Notes under the pieces: generated by a model
Databases searched by the model: none
The model's input: the letters and a program-made list of their open reading frames with translations, nothing else
What the model was told of the DNA's origin: nothing
Program-made: the position numbers and the translations under genes
Virus record (IMG/VR): IMGVR_UViG_3300028559_000132
Span: 1-31,976 of that record
Length of the DNA stretch: 31,976 nt
DNA from: a virus
Strand: one strand, 5' to 3'
Shown: piece by piece, positions 16,995 through 23,567 of the stretch
Layout: each line of letters begins with the position of its first letter
How positions within the stretch are numbered: position 1 is the first letter of the stretch

Positions 16995-18614
16995 TCATTT
17001 TAGTGTCTGTTTCTCAAGATCAAATCTTCTTTTTTCTGTCTGTAGAAACAAAAATAATTTTGTCCTTTTGATAGCTTTGAAGGCTAAATTTTCTGGCTTA
17101 TATTCTGCACCAGGCGAACCATCTAGAACTTCGTTTCGTTTATTTTGAACAAGTGCAAAAGATTTGAGTGCAGCGTTCATTGCTTGCTCCTTGTCCTGCG
17201 TTTTGTCGAGTGTACTATTATATGCCTCTAGTATTGAATTATACCATGGAATAAAATATTTTTTGATATTATCTATTTCTTTATTTTTATCAGGATTCGG
17301 TTTCCTAATCCAATCACCTTTAAGGACAGAATATACGGCATCAGAAGAATGAACCGCAGTTACTGGCTTAATAAAAAATTCAACAGGATATCCAAAAATA
17401 GTGTAATTGTTAGTATCATTGAAGTACTTGCGTTGCTTTTCTAAAATACCTGCCATCTCGGCATTTGTCGGATCACGATCAACAATGATATGAACATCAA
17501 CATCAGACATATCGTGGTATACGTAGTTTGCTAAAGAACCCTTGAACTGAATATCGACAACCCTAGCTTTGTTTATTCGCATTTCTTTGATGAACCGATC
17601 AGCCCACGTAAGCATTGCTTTTTGAATGTTAGGTTTTAGCTCCTGTGTTGATGTCCAAAACTCTGGGTTTAGAGAAGACTTCAACGGATACAAGTCTGTT
17701 AAAAATTTGTCAAGTTCGGGAATAGGTTTAGTAGTTTGTTTCTGTTTTGAAACGTATTCATCTACTTGTTCTTCAGTTACTCTGGTCCAAATGTCTCCGG
17801 AGTTTGGTGTCTTTAAACTAGCTTTTCTTTGCTTTAGGACATCAATCGCTGCACTTCCTGCAAATGTGTTGTTGTTTATAGTCTTCACGATATCGGCAAC
17901 AGTGTATCCTGCGTTAATCATGTCATTGACATCTTCGTATTTTTCCATCTCTTTTGGCCATATGCAAATATTGTAATGGCTAAGGATAGATTGAACCATC
18001 TTAGCGACTGTAGTTGCTTTGTCAAGTTCATTGTCATATACAATGATGTATTGTTGCTTAGGGTAAGGCAAATATTTGAGATTTAACGTTATGTCACCGC
18101 CGCCGGACATACCAATAGCATTTGGTATAAATGCTGAATCAATCTCACCTTCTAGGACATAGATTTTCTTTTTAGGATCTATTTTAGATAACCCAAAAAT
18201 ATTTGGTTTTTTTCGGTCTGAAGAGGTATTTAGTGCTAAATAACGAGTCTTTGCATCCGGGTCAACTGCTCGGCATTTTATAGCAGTGACAATTCCAGTT
18301 TTATCAACGTACGGAATCAACAGATAGGCACCTTCTACTCGCAGATCGGGGACATTCATATATCGTGTTAATTTATCATTTGCCCAAGATTTAAGGTTAT
18401 CAGCTACAAATATATGCTGTTTAGCAAATGGAGTAAGATTTCTTGACATTGCATATACAACTGCTGGATGTTTTGGGTTGGTTTTTTCTAGTCGTACTAA
18501 AGAAGGAGCAAGCTTTTCTAATTTATTGATTGTCAGAGTTTCTTTATCATCAGGCGTAGGTTTGCTGTTCTCATTGATGATATCAACGTATTTTCTAAAT
18601 AGGTCTGCACTCAT
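16995..18614 (-). CDS. TOPRIM primase-like / nucleotidyltransferase fusion, possible packaged protein
   Basis: 539 aa with two recognisable parts. Residues ~90-245 are a primase-type TOPRIM domain: VLEGEID with Glu155, IVYDNE with Asp194 and Glu196 (DxE instead of DxD), and YEDVNDMINAG with Asp228 and Asp231. Residues ~315-440 are a polymerase-beta-fold nucleotidyltransferase: KGSLANY (Gly359-Ser360) followed by SDVDVHIIVD (Asp371, Asp373), then a VEFFIK strand. The AVYSVLKGDWIRKP stretch after it is typical of nucleotidyltransferases in uncultured T4-like phages. The N-terminus MSADLFRKYVDIINE ends in I-N-E, compatible with gp21-type cleavage. Substrate unknown; RNA primer synthesis is not implied because no helicase-binding or zinc domain is seen. 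Ribosome binding site CGGAG; late promoter 18 nt upstream. Confidence 0.75.
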   Translation of the reverse strand: MSADLFRKYVDIINENSKPTPDDKETLTINKLEKLAPSLVRLEKTNPKHPAVVYAMSRNLTPFAKQHIFVADNLKSWANDKLTRYMNVPDLRVEGAYLLIPYVDKTGIVTAIKCRAVDPDAKTRYLALNTSSDRKKPNIFGLSKIDPKKKIYVLEGEIDSAFIPNAIGMSGGGDITLNLKYLPYPKQQYIIVYDNELDKATTVAKMVQSILSHYNICIWPKEMEKYEDVNDMINAGYTVADIVKTINNNTFAGSAAIDVLKQRKASLKTPNSGDIWTRVTEEQVDEYVSKQKQTTKPIPELDKFLTDLYPLKSSLNPEFWTSTQELKPNIQKAMLTWADRFIKEMRINKARVVDIQFKGSLANYVYHDMSDVDVHIIVDRDPTNAEMAGILEKQRKYFNDTNNYTIFGYPVEFFIKPVTAVHSSDAVYSVLKGDWIRKPNPDKNKEIDNIKKYFIPWYNSILEAYNSTLDKTQDKEQAMNAALKSFALVQNKRNEVLDGSPGAEYKPENLAFKAIKRTKLFLFLQTEKRRFDLEKQTLK

Positions 18615-18632
18615 TGTTAAACTCCGATATTA

Positions 18633-18640
18633 TATTTATC
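18633..18640 (-). promoter_or_regulatory. Late promoter GATAAATA overlapping a stop codon
   Basis: Minus-strand GATAAATA 18 nt upstream of the TOPRIM fusion. The TAA of the preceding 39-aa ORF lies inside the octamer. Confidence 0.6.
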
Positions 18641-18755
18641 GTTGTTCTTTGATTGCAGAGCAACCATTCTCATAATAAACAATATCATGTCCTAAAATGG
18701 CAAGATAGGTAGCAATAGAATCCATAGATTCAACTAGCAAATCACTTATTTTCAT
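18636..18755 (-). CDS. 39-aa small protein with capsid-targeting-like N-terminus
   Basis: A small frame that is easily missed. It begins ATG at 18755, overlapping the TGA of the 48-aa ORF as ATGA, so translation is probably coupled; there is no Shine-Dalgarno of its own. The first ten residues, MKISDLLVES, closely match MRIIEILTES of the ADP-ribosyltransferase-like protein and end in L-V-E, the gp21 cleavage form. The remaining 30 residues (SIATYLAILGHDIVYYENG in the middle) match nothing I recognise. It could be a small internal head protein. Alternatively it is a remnant of a larger packaged protein, since the N-terminal tag is long relative to the rest. Existence as a translated gene is inferred from overlap and motif. 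Confidence 0.5.
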   Translation of the reverse strand: MKISDLLVESMDSIATYLAILGHDIVYYENGCSAIKEQR

Positions 18756-18898
18756 TTGTGAATTTTTTTAATTTTTTTCATCATCGATACACAGTTAGCA
18801 TGATGCTGTTGCACTCTGGTAGCCAATTCCTCGTTTGAGATAGGTTGTGCATTTTCGGAAATCGGTCGGTTTTTCCATAATGGTAATTTCTTGTTCAT
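18752..18898 (-). CDS. 48-aa small protein of unknown function
   Basis: Frame from ATG 18898 to TGA 18754-18752, filling the space between the HNH endonuclease and the 39-aa ORF. It begins MNKKLPLWKNRPISENAQPI and ends with a lysine-rich tail (MMKKIKKIHK). A perfect TATAAATA late box lies exactly 5 nt upstream of its ATG, and no ribosome binding site can exist in so short a leader. The promoter spacing and the ATGA link to the next ORF support a real gene. The basic tail suggests nucleic-acid or membrane contact, but no family is recognised. Confidence 0.55.
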   Translation of the reverse strand: MNKKLPLWKNRPISENAQPISNEELATRVQQHHANCVSMMKKIKKIHK

Positions 18899-18903
18899 TG
18901 TTG

Positions 18904-18911
18904 TATTTATA
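18904..18911 (-). promoter_or_regulatory. Late promoter TATAAATA, leaderless spacing
   Basis: TATAAATA overlapping the TAA stop of the HNH endonuclease and exactly 5 nt (CAACA) from the ATG of the 48-aa ORF. Confidence 0.7.
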
Positions 18912-19689
18912 GTTCTTTACAGTTACTACCGTGCCAACGAGAATAGTTACTGGGACCAAAAGTTTTATGACAATGTGGGCAAGTTTTCTTTAAGTCTTCT
19001 CTGTTATTAGGATTATTTTTTGAGAACTCTTCTTTCATCCTAACAGCAACTTTATCACCGAATCCTTCTGGTTTAGATACACCTTTTTGCTTTATTGAAC
19101 GTTTTATCTTTTGTTCTTCGCTCATTGGTCCCTTAGGTTTGCCTTTGCTTGCAAGAGACATTTTTAAACAAGTTTCTGTAGTACGCTTTTGTCCAGTTAC
19201 TTTGGCGATTCTTTTTAGCTGACCCTCAGCTTGTTTAATAGGATCTATCTTTCTGTTTTTTGCAGCACGTACTAGATTTGCTCTGTGTTCATCAGTTATT
19301 TCTACGCCTCCCTTGTTCCAAGGAACTAAGTTTTTTTGCTTCATAGTCGTTGAATGATTCAGCGCATGTTCTATTCTATATTTTTCATACACACGAGAGG
19401 TTACCGATGAAGAGTATCGTTGATGATTTTCGCTCATTGCTCGCATTCCCATTAATGCGTATAGCATTTTACTTCTTGCTTCACCTTCTGTCATCTTGAT
19501 CAATAGCCAATGACAAATGAAGTGTTCTCGGGCAGACAGATAAGTTAAGTTACTCTTGTCGTTTGATCCACCCAATGATTGCGGAATGATATGATGGCGT
19601 TCCCTACCCGGCGCTTTTTTCCAGTTTCTTGCAACGGAGCGTTCTATTAACTTGTTATACACGTTAGTATATTTATTTTCTTTGAACAT
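18907..19689 (-). CDS. HNH homing endonuclease with C-terminal zinc finger
   Basis: 260 aa free-standing mobile endonuclease. HNH core at residues 31-60: RHHIIPQSLGG (His32-His33), NDKSNLTYLS (Asn47), REHFICH (His56, His60). The middle is basic, with NUMOD3-like DNA-binding stretches (SLASKGKPKGPMSEEQK). The end is a small zinc finger, CPHC followed by SRWHGSNCK (Cys237, Cys240, His253, Cys257), of the RWHxxNCK type often seen at the C-terminus of T4-like phage homing enzymes. It sits just beyond the gp23 terminator and has its own late promoter and ribosome binding site (AAAGGTG). It probably spreads its own locus into phages lacking it by cutting a nearby site and prompting repair. The target is unknown; the adjacent gp23 region is the natural candidate. 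Confidence 0.88.
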   Translation of the reverse strand: MFKENKYTNVYNKLIERSVARNWKKAPGRERHHIIPQSLGGSNDKSNLTYLSAREHFICHWLLIKMTEGEARSKMLYALMGMRAMSENHQRYSSSVTSRVYEKYRIEHALNHSTTMKQKNLVPWNKGGVEITDEHRANLVRAAKNRKIDPIKQAEGQLKRIAKVTGQKRTTETCLKMSLASKGKPKGPMSEEQKIKRSIKQKGVSKPEGFGDKVAVRMKEEFSKNNPNNREDLKKTCPHCHKTFGPSNYSRWHGSNCKEL

Positions 19690-19710
19690 AATATCACCTT
19701 TCAGTAATAT

Positions 19711-19718
19711 TATTTATC
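19711..19718 (-). promoter_or_regulatory. Late promoter GATAAATA
   Basis: Minus-strand GATAAATA 21 nt upstream of the HNH endonuclease, placed just after the gp23 terminator. Confidence 0.6.
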
Positions 19719-19740
19719 ATAACGGAACAAAAAGCAATAG

Positions 19741-19766
19741 AAAAGGGGACATTTCTGTCCCCTTTT
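19741..19766 (-). terminator. Strong intrinsic terminator after gp23
   Basis: Perfect 11-bp stem AAAAGGGGACA / TGTCCCCTTTT with a 4-nt loop (GAAA on the minus transcript), followed there by CTATTGCTTTTTG. The flanking A and T runs make it potentially bidirectional. A second perfect 8-bp hairpin (ATAACTAT / ATAGTTAT, 3-nt loop) at 19776-19794 lies between it and the gp23 stop. Confidence 0.85.
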
Positions 19767-19808
19767 CCACCGTCTATAACTATCTAATAGTTATCACTGT
19801 AACGTGAT

Positions 19809-21005
19809 CTATTGGAATGTAAGGTTCTGAACTGCAATCTCGCCGACATAATCGGCAGCATTACCGAAACTGCTCGCGGTGTTCGTCAATTCTATGTAGC
19901 CATATCTCGTCATGAACGAAACGACCGGTTCGAATGTTGACGGATCAAGAACAACGCCAGAAGACATCAACGGAATGTATGGGCAGTAGAATGCTGCTGC
20001 GTCAGTTTCCGATGAACCCTTGTATCCTACGAGTACTGGCTGAGTGTCTGGTGCATATGAGTTAACAAATACACGCATTGCACCGTTAAGAGTACCAACA
20101 AACTTGGTGTTAGTTGGGGCTTCGAAAGTGCCTTCAGTTGTACGAGCGAATGCTGAAGTTGTTGCTGACTGTAGAACAGTAAGTGAAGCTGGTGAAACAA
20201 CAGCCCAGTTACCTGCACCACGACGAGTACGCTGTGCGATCAAGTTTGCAACACGGTTGATGAGTACTGCAAGAGCAGCATGTTCGTCACCAACGTAAGT
20301 AGCAGTACCTGAAACAGTTGCTTGGTTGAATGTGTATTCAGTTGAAGCAAGAGTTGCAAGTGAGAGCAAGATTTCTTGGTCGATTTCAGCAGTGATTTCT
20401 TGTGCAAGAGCAGCCATGATTTCTGCTTCTACGTCGATACCGTGCTGTGACTGTGCATCCTGTGCAGCTTCGAAAGTCCAACGAGCTTGTAGCTTGCGTG
20501 ACTTGGCTTCTACAGCCTGACGAAGGATCTGAACAGAAATCTGCTTACCACCGTTACCTTCTAGTGATGCAGTATCAGCACCAGTGTAGAAACTAGTAGT
20601 GGTTGCATCTGAAGGAACGCGTGAGTATGCCTGTGCGATCTTGAATGGTGATAGTGCTTCTTCACCTGCAGTTACCGGAGTAGCTGCTGCTGAAGTGTCG
20701 CCCAATGATTGAGCATAACGAACACGTAGAGTGTGGATCTGACCAACTGGACCAGTCATTGGCTGAATGCCGACTAGTTCGTTAGCGATAACAGTTGGCA
20801 TAACACGACGAATTACTGGAAGAATAACGCGGTTTAATGTTGCGATATTACCAGCAGTAGTGGTACCAGCCGAAGATTCAGCAAGAAGCTGCTTCTTTGT
20901 GTTTTCGAGAAGGACGCCCATTGTAGAGCGACGATTTCCTCTTAAGCCTTCAAGTAGGGCATCTTTAGTTTCCCCCCAACGACTTTCTAAAAGTACTTTT
21001 GACAT
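19809..21005 (-). CDS. 23: Major capsid protein gp23
   Basis: 398 aa T4 gp23-family capsid subunit, clearly shorter than T4 gp23 (521 aa). The N-terminal propeptide ends at KKQLLAE before Ser44, the L-x-E site cut by gp21; the mature chain would be about 355 aa. After the cut comes the conserved stretch RVILPVIRRVMPTVIANELVGIQPMTGPVGQI, here spanning about residues 58-93, matching T4 gp23 (VRRAIPNLIAFDICGVQPMNSPTGQ). The C-terminal region has the family's RYGY motif (FMTRYGYIEL). Excellent ribosome binding site (CAGGAG). It lies 21 nt after gp22 and is followed by a strong terminator. No late octamer is seen directly upstream, so it may depend on the upstream gp20-22 transcript. Builds the hexameric capsid lattice. 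Confidence 0.96.
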   Translation of the reverse strand: MSKVLLESRWGETKDALLEGLRGNRRSTMGVLLENTKKQLLAESSAGTTTAGNIATLNRVILPVIRRVMPTVIANELVGIQPMTGPVGQIHTLRVRYAQSLGDTSAAATPVTAGEEALSPFKIAQAYSRVPSDATTTSFYTGADTASLEGNGGKQISVQILRQAVEAKSRKLQARWTFEAAQDAQSQHGIDVEAEIMAALAQEITAEIDQEILLSLATLASTEYTFNQATVSGTATYVGDEHAALAVLINRVANLIAQRTRRGAGNWAVVSPASLTVLQSATTSAFARTTEGTFEAPTNTKFVGTLNGAMRVFVNSYAPDTQPVLVGYKGSSETDAAAFYCPYIPLMSSGVVLDPSTFEPVVSFMTRYGYIELTNTASSFGNAADYVGEIAVQNLTFQ

Positions 21006-21026
21006 TTATATTCTCCTGATTATTTC

Positions 21027-22130
21027 TTACTTAAGTCCAGCCAGACGCTTGAGGTCGATCACGTTGTCTTTTGTATACGAATCGTCTTCATGTTGCTTCT
21101 GACTAGATTTGTTACCGGTCGCTTCTATGATCACAGATTTAGCTGCCTTGTCGGCTGTTACTGAACCAGTATTAAGAACGGCTGGTAAATACTTATCGAA
21201 TGCGTTTTGCAGCTTACCTGTTTGTACGCTTTCTAGCAAAGTCTTCATTACTTCAGCTTTCTCTTCGTTGAGCGGGGATAATAGTTCATCCATAACTTTT
21301 GCTCTCTGAGATGATTCTTTAATAATTCTTACTTCACGATCTTTGTTTTCTACGAGCTTTGTTGCATGTTGTAGTTTTGCAGTAGCTTCAGCTAACTGTC
21401 GATCTTTATGTGCAAGAGCTTTCATTACCTTGCGAGTCTCAGCCTTATCATTGAGATAAGTTACACTGAATTCACTTGCGAAGGATTCGAAAATCTTGCG
21501 ACCGAAGTTATTCTTTCTAGCAGACTTGATGTCTTCCTTAAGTTGTGATAATTCTCCCTTAAGTTGAGATGCGACCGCACCGCTAACTTTCTTTGCGCTC
21601 TCAGCGATAAATCTCGCCTTGAGTGCTTCCAATTGCTTGCGGCCTTCAGCGACGAGTTTGACTTTTGCTTCTACCACTGCTTGTCTATCAACTGCGAATT
21701 CTTTGATTTCACGTGATAGAGCGTGTACGATAAAACCTTCTAGCTTCTTTTGGTTTTCCATCTGAAGTTTGCGATCATTGCGTAGTTCACGGATTTCTTC
21801 GGCTAGTTTAGTAACCATGAAATCATTGAACTTAGTTGCACTTTCACGTAGTTTTAGTTGTGATTTAACGCGGTCGTCATTCATTGCTTGTCTTTCAGAT
21901 TTAAATTCTGCAATTTCTTCTGAAAGATTTGTAGTCATCATTTTGTCGAGAGCTTCTACCATCACATTACGATCATGTTCATAACGTTGTGCGAATTCTT
22001 CATGTAATTCTGCACGTACTTCTTGGCGAGCCTCGTTCAACCTAATTTCCCAGGCTTCATTTAACTGATTCCCGATATCTTCGTTGATCAGGCCGCTTTC
22101 TAGTAGTGGTTTTATAATGTCTAATTTCAT
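21027..22130 (-). CDS. 22: Prohead core scaffolding protein gp22
   Basis: 367 aa, highly charged and almost wholly helical, with long predicted coiled coil (heptad-like runs such as EEIAEFKSERQAMNDDRVKS). Position directly before gp23 and behind gp21 is that of T4 gp22, the core scaffold that shapes the prohead and is then digested to peptides. Several L/I-x-E sites are visible: LLE at the N-terminus (KPLLESG), FIAES and LLESV, as expected of a gp21 substrate. The lysine-rich C-terminus (NVIDLKRLAGLK) resembles the end seen in related scaffolds, which contacts capsid protein. Ribosome binding site AAAGGA 11 nt before ATG. The GIY-YIG endonuclease separates it from gp21. Confidence 0.9.
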   Translation of the reverse strand: MKLDIIKPLLESGLINEDIGNQLNEAWEIRLNEARQEVRAELHEEFAQRYEHDRNVMVEALDKMMTTNLSEEIAEFKSERQAMNDDRVKSQLKLRESATKFNDFMVTKLAEEIRELRNDRKLQMENQKKLEGFIVHALSREIKEFAVDRQAVVEAKVKLVAEGRKQLEALKARFIAESAKKVSGAVASQLKGELSQLKEDIKSARKNNFGRKIFESFASEFSVTYLNDKAETRKVMKALAHKDRQLAEATAKLQHATKLVENKDREVRIIKESSQRAKVMDELLSPLNEEKAEVMKTLLESVQTGKLQNAFDKYLPAVLNTGSVTADKAAKSVIIEATGNKSSQKQHEDDSYTKDNVIDLKRLAGLK

Positions 22131-22152
22131 TATACGACATTCCTTTTAATTT

Positions 22153-22908
22153 TTATAGCTTAAGTTCGTTGATGAGGCGTTTTACTTCTTCACCAAAGAA
22201 TCGTTGTACTCGTTTACAGTTATCACCGTGCCATCTAGCATAAGTGTTTACTGCATAGTATTGGTCACAATGTGAACAATACGTTTTAGGTTGCTTTTTA
22301 CCAAACATTCCGTTTAATTGTCCGATTTTGAATTCAGACATTTTTTGTTTGGCTCGGGCCGCTCTAGGTTTTTTCAGTTTCTCAATAGTCTGTTGAGAGT
22401 GTTTTTTTCCATAAAACGGGGCATCCTTTCCGCTTCTAGACATACCGTGCATGGGGTTGTTACTTCCTGATACATCAGTATGACCAATTTTCATGTTGGT
22501 TTTTACCTGATCAGTAAATCCTAATTTCCATCCTTGTTCTAAATATATGTCAATGTCTTCCGCACAAACCATAATATTTTTTTCTTCTTTGTGCATTCGT
22601 TTTTTATTCTGTGTTGATGTTACATCTGGTGTTGTACAGTTATTTCTGTTGAAACTCTGCGGATTGTTTCTAGCATCAGACACATGTAATAATTCTTTTT
22701 CTACTACCCTCATCCATTTTGATGATCCATATGCTATTATTTCTCTTTGCCAGTCGCTAGGGGTAGCTTCTATTAGAGGCTTTACATATTTACTAGAGCA
22801 TATATATCCGTCGTCAGGGTGGCAATTTTTTGAAGTCCTAGATCCAATGTACCATTTACCAGATGGTAAATGAGTCCAACGATATACATATGACAAGTTA
22901 GAAGACAT
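22153..22908 (-). CDS. GIY-YIG homing endonuclease between gp21 and gp22
   Basis: 251 aa. N-terminal GIY-YIG nuclease: YVYRW (7-11), KWYIGSR (18-24) with Arg24, and the Glu of EKELL near residue 72. The middle carries NUMOD3-type repeats (NNPMHGMSRSGKDAPF, FYGKKHSQQTIEKLKK). A zinc finger follows, CSHC then ARWHGDNCK (Cys211 to Cys231), related to that of the HNH enzyme. It begins 1 nt inside the gp21 stop (TAATG), so translation is coupled. The last 12 residues (EEVKRLINELKL) resemble the last 12 of gp21 (KEILKLIEELKI). These enzymes cut a specific site in endonuclease-free relatives and are copied in by repair; gene 21 or 22 is the likely target. Confidence 0.9.
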   Translation of the reverse strand: MSSNLSYVYRWTHLPSGKWYIGSRTSKNCHPDDGYICSSKYVKPLIEATPSDWQREIIAYGSSKWMRVVEKELLHVSDARNNPQSFNRNNCTTPDVTSTQNKKRMHKEEKNIMVCAEDIDIYLEQGWKLGFTDQVKTNMKIGHTDVSGSNNPMHGMSRSGKDAPFYGKKHSQQTIEKLKKPRAARAKQKMSEFKIGQLNGMFGKKQPKTYCSHCDQYYAVNTYARWHGDNCKRVQRFFGEEVKRLINELKL

Positions 22909-23552
22909 TATATCTTCAACTCCTCTATTAGTTTTAGTATTTCTTTTTGTGCGCGGCGTTGCAGGGCTTGCTCTGTCAAAATATCTCCCTCTTTCATTGC
23001 CTGTAATAACTTGTATCCTGTTTTACTATTGAGAACGCCTTCATAAATTGCTTTGGGATATGCGTTTGGTGCACTAGGTTGGGCAACGATATCAACAGTG
23101 ATGATTTCAAAATCACTGACTTTACCATCCATGTCGTTTACATTACCTGATCCACGACTGGATACACCTAGTTTAACTCCTGATTCCAACATTGTTCTTA
23201 CGAGTTGACCCATTGGAGTAGGGAGAATTTTTAGTTTGCCTATTCCGTTTGGTCCGTCCATCCACATGCTTGTGATCATGTGTGATACACGGTCTAGGTT
23301 GATTTTAAGATCATCTGGATGATCTACTTCCCCCAAAACTGAATAGCCTTCACTGACTTGTTTGTTGAGTGTTTCTACTGCATTTTCGATTTCATGGACA
23401 GGGTAAATACGCTCATTTGCGTTCTTTACGCCGCCTTGAATGAAAATCCCTTTCATGTACAGGGTTTTTAGATCGCCGTCGCCTTCTTTTACAGACTCGA
23501 CGATCATACCTGCTTTGTCAAAGGTAAGATTTTCTCTAAGATACAAGGCCAT
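22908..23552 (-). CDS. 21: Prohead core protease gp21
   Basis: 214 aa serine protease of the T4 gp21 family. Catalytic His78 lies in GEVDHPDD, Ser131 in KLGVSSRGSG, and an acidic residue in FEIITVDIVAQPSA. The preceding stretch GGVKNANERIYP is typical of the family. It cuts gp22, gp23 and other head proteins after [L/I]-x-E and then digests itself; an ILTE site at 191-194 is a candidate for self-cleavage. Located between the acidic core protein and gp22, as in T4. Ribosome binding site AAGGAATCTGAGAGC. The C-terminus borders the endonuclease insertion and may have been rewritten by it. Confidence 0.95.
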   Translation of the reverse strand: MALYLRENLTFDKAGMIVESVKEGDGDLKTLYMKGIFIQGGVKNANERIYPVHEIENAVETLNKQVSEGYSVLGEVDHPDDLKINLDRVSHMITSMWMDGPNGIGKLKILPTPMGQLVRTMLESGVKLGVSSRGSGNVNDMDGKVSDFEIITVDIVAQPSAPNAYPKAIYEGVLNSKTGYKLLQAMKEGDILTEQALQRRAQKEILKLIEELKI

Positions 23553-23567
23553 TTGCTCTCAGATTCC

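Noticed and set aside
21006-21026. TATAAATG next to the gp23 start as a late promoter
   Set aside because: It includes the start codon itself and lacks the final A; the spacing could not give a usable message.
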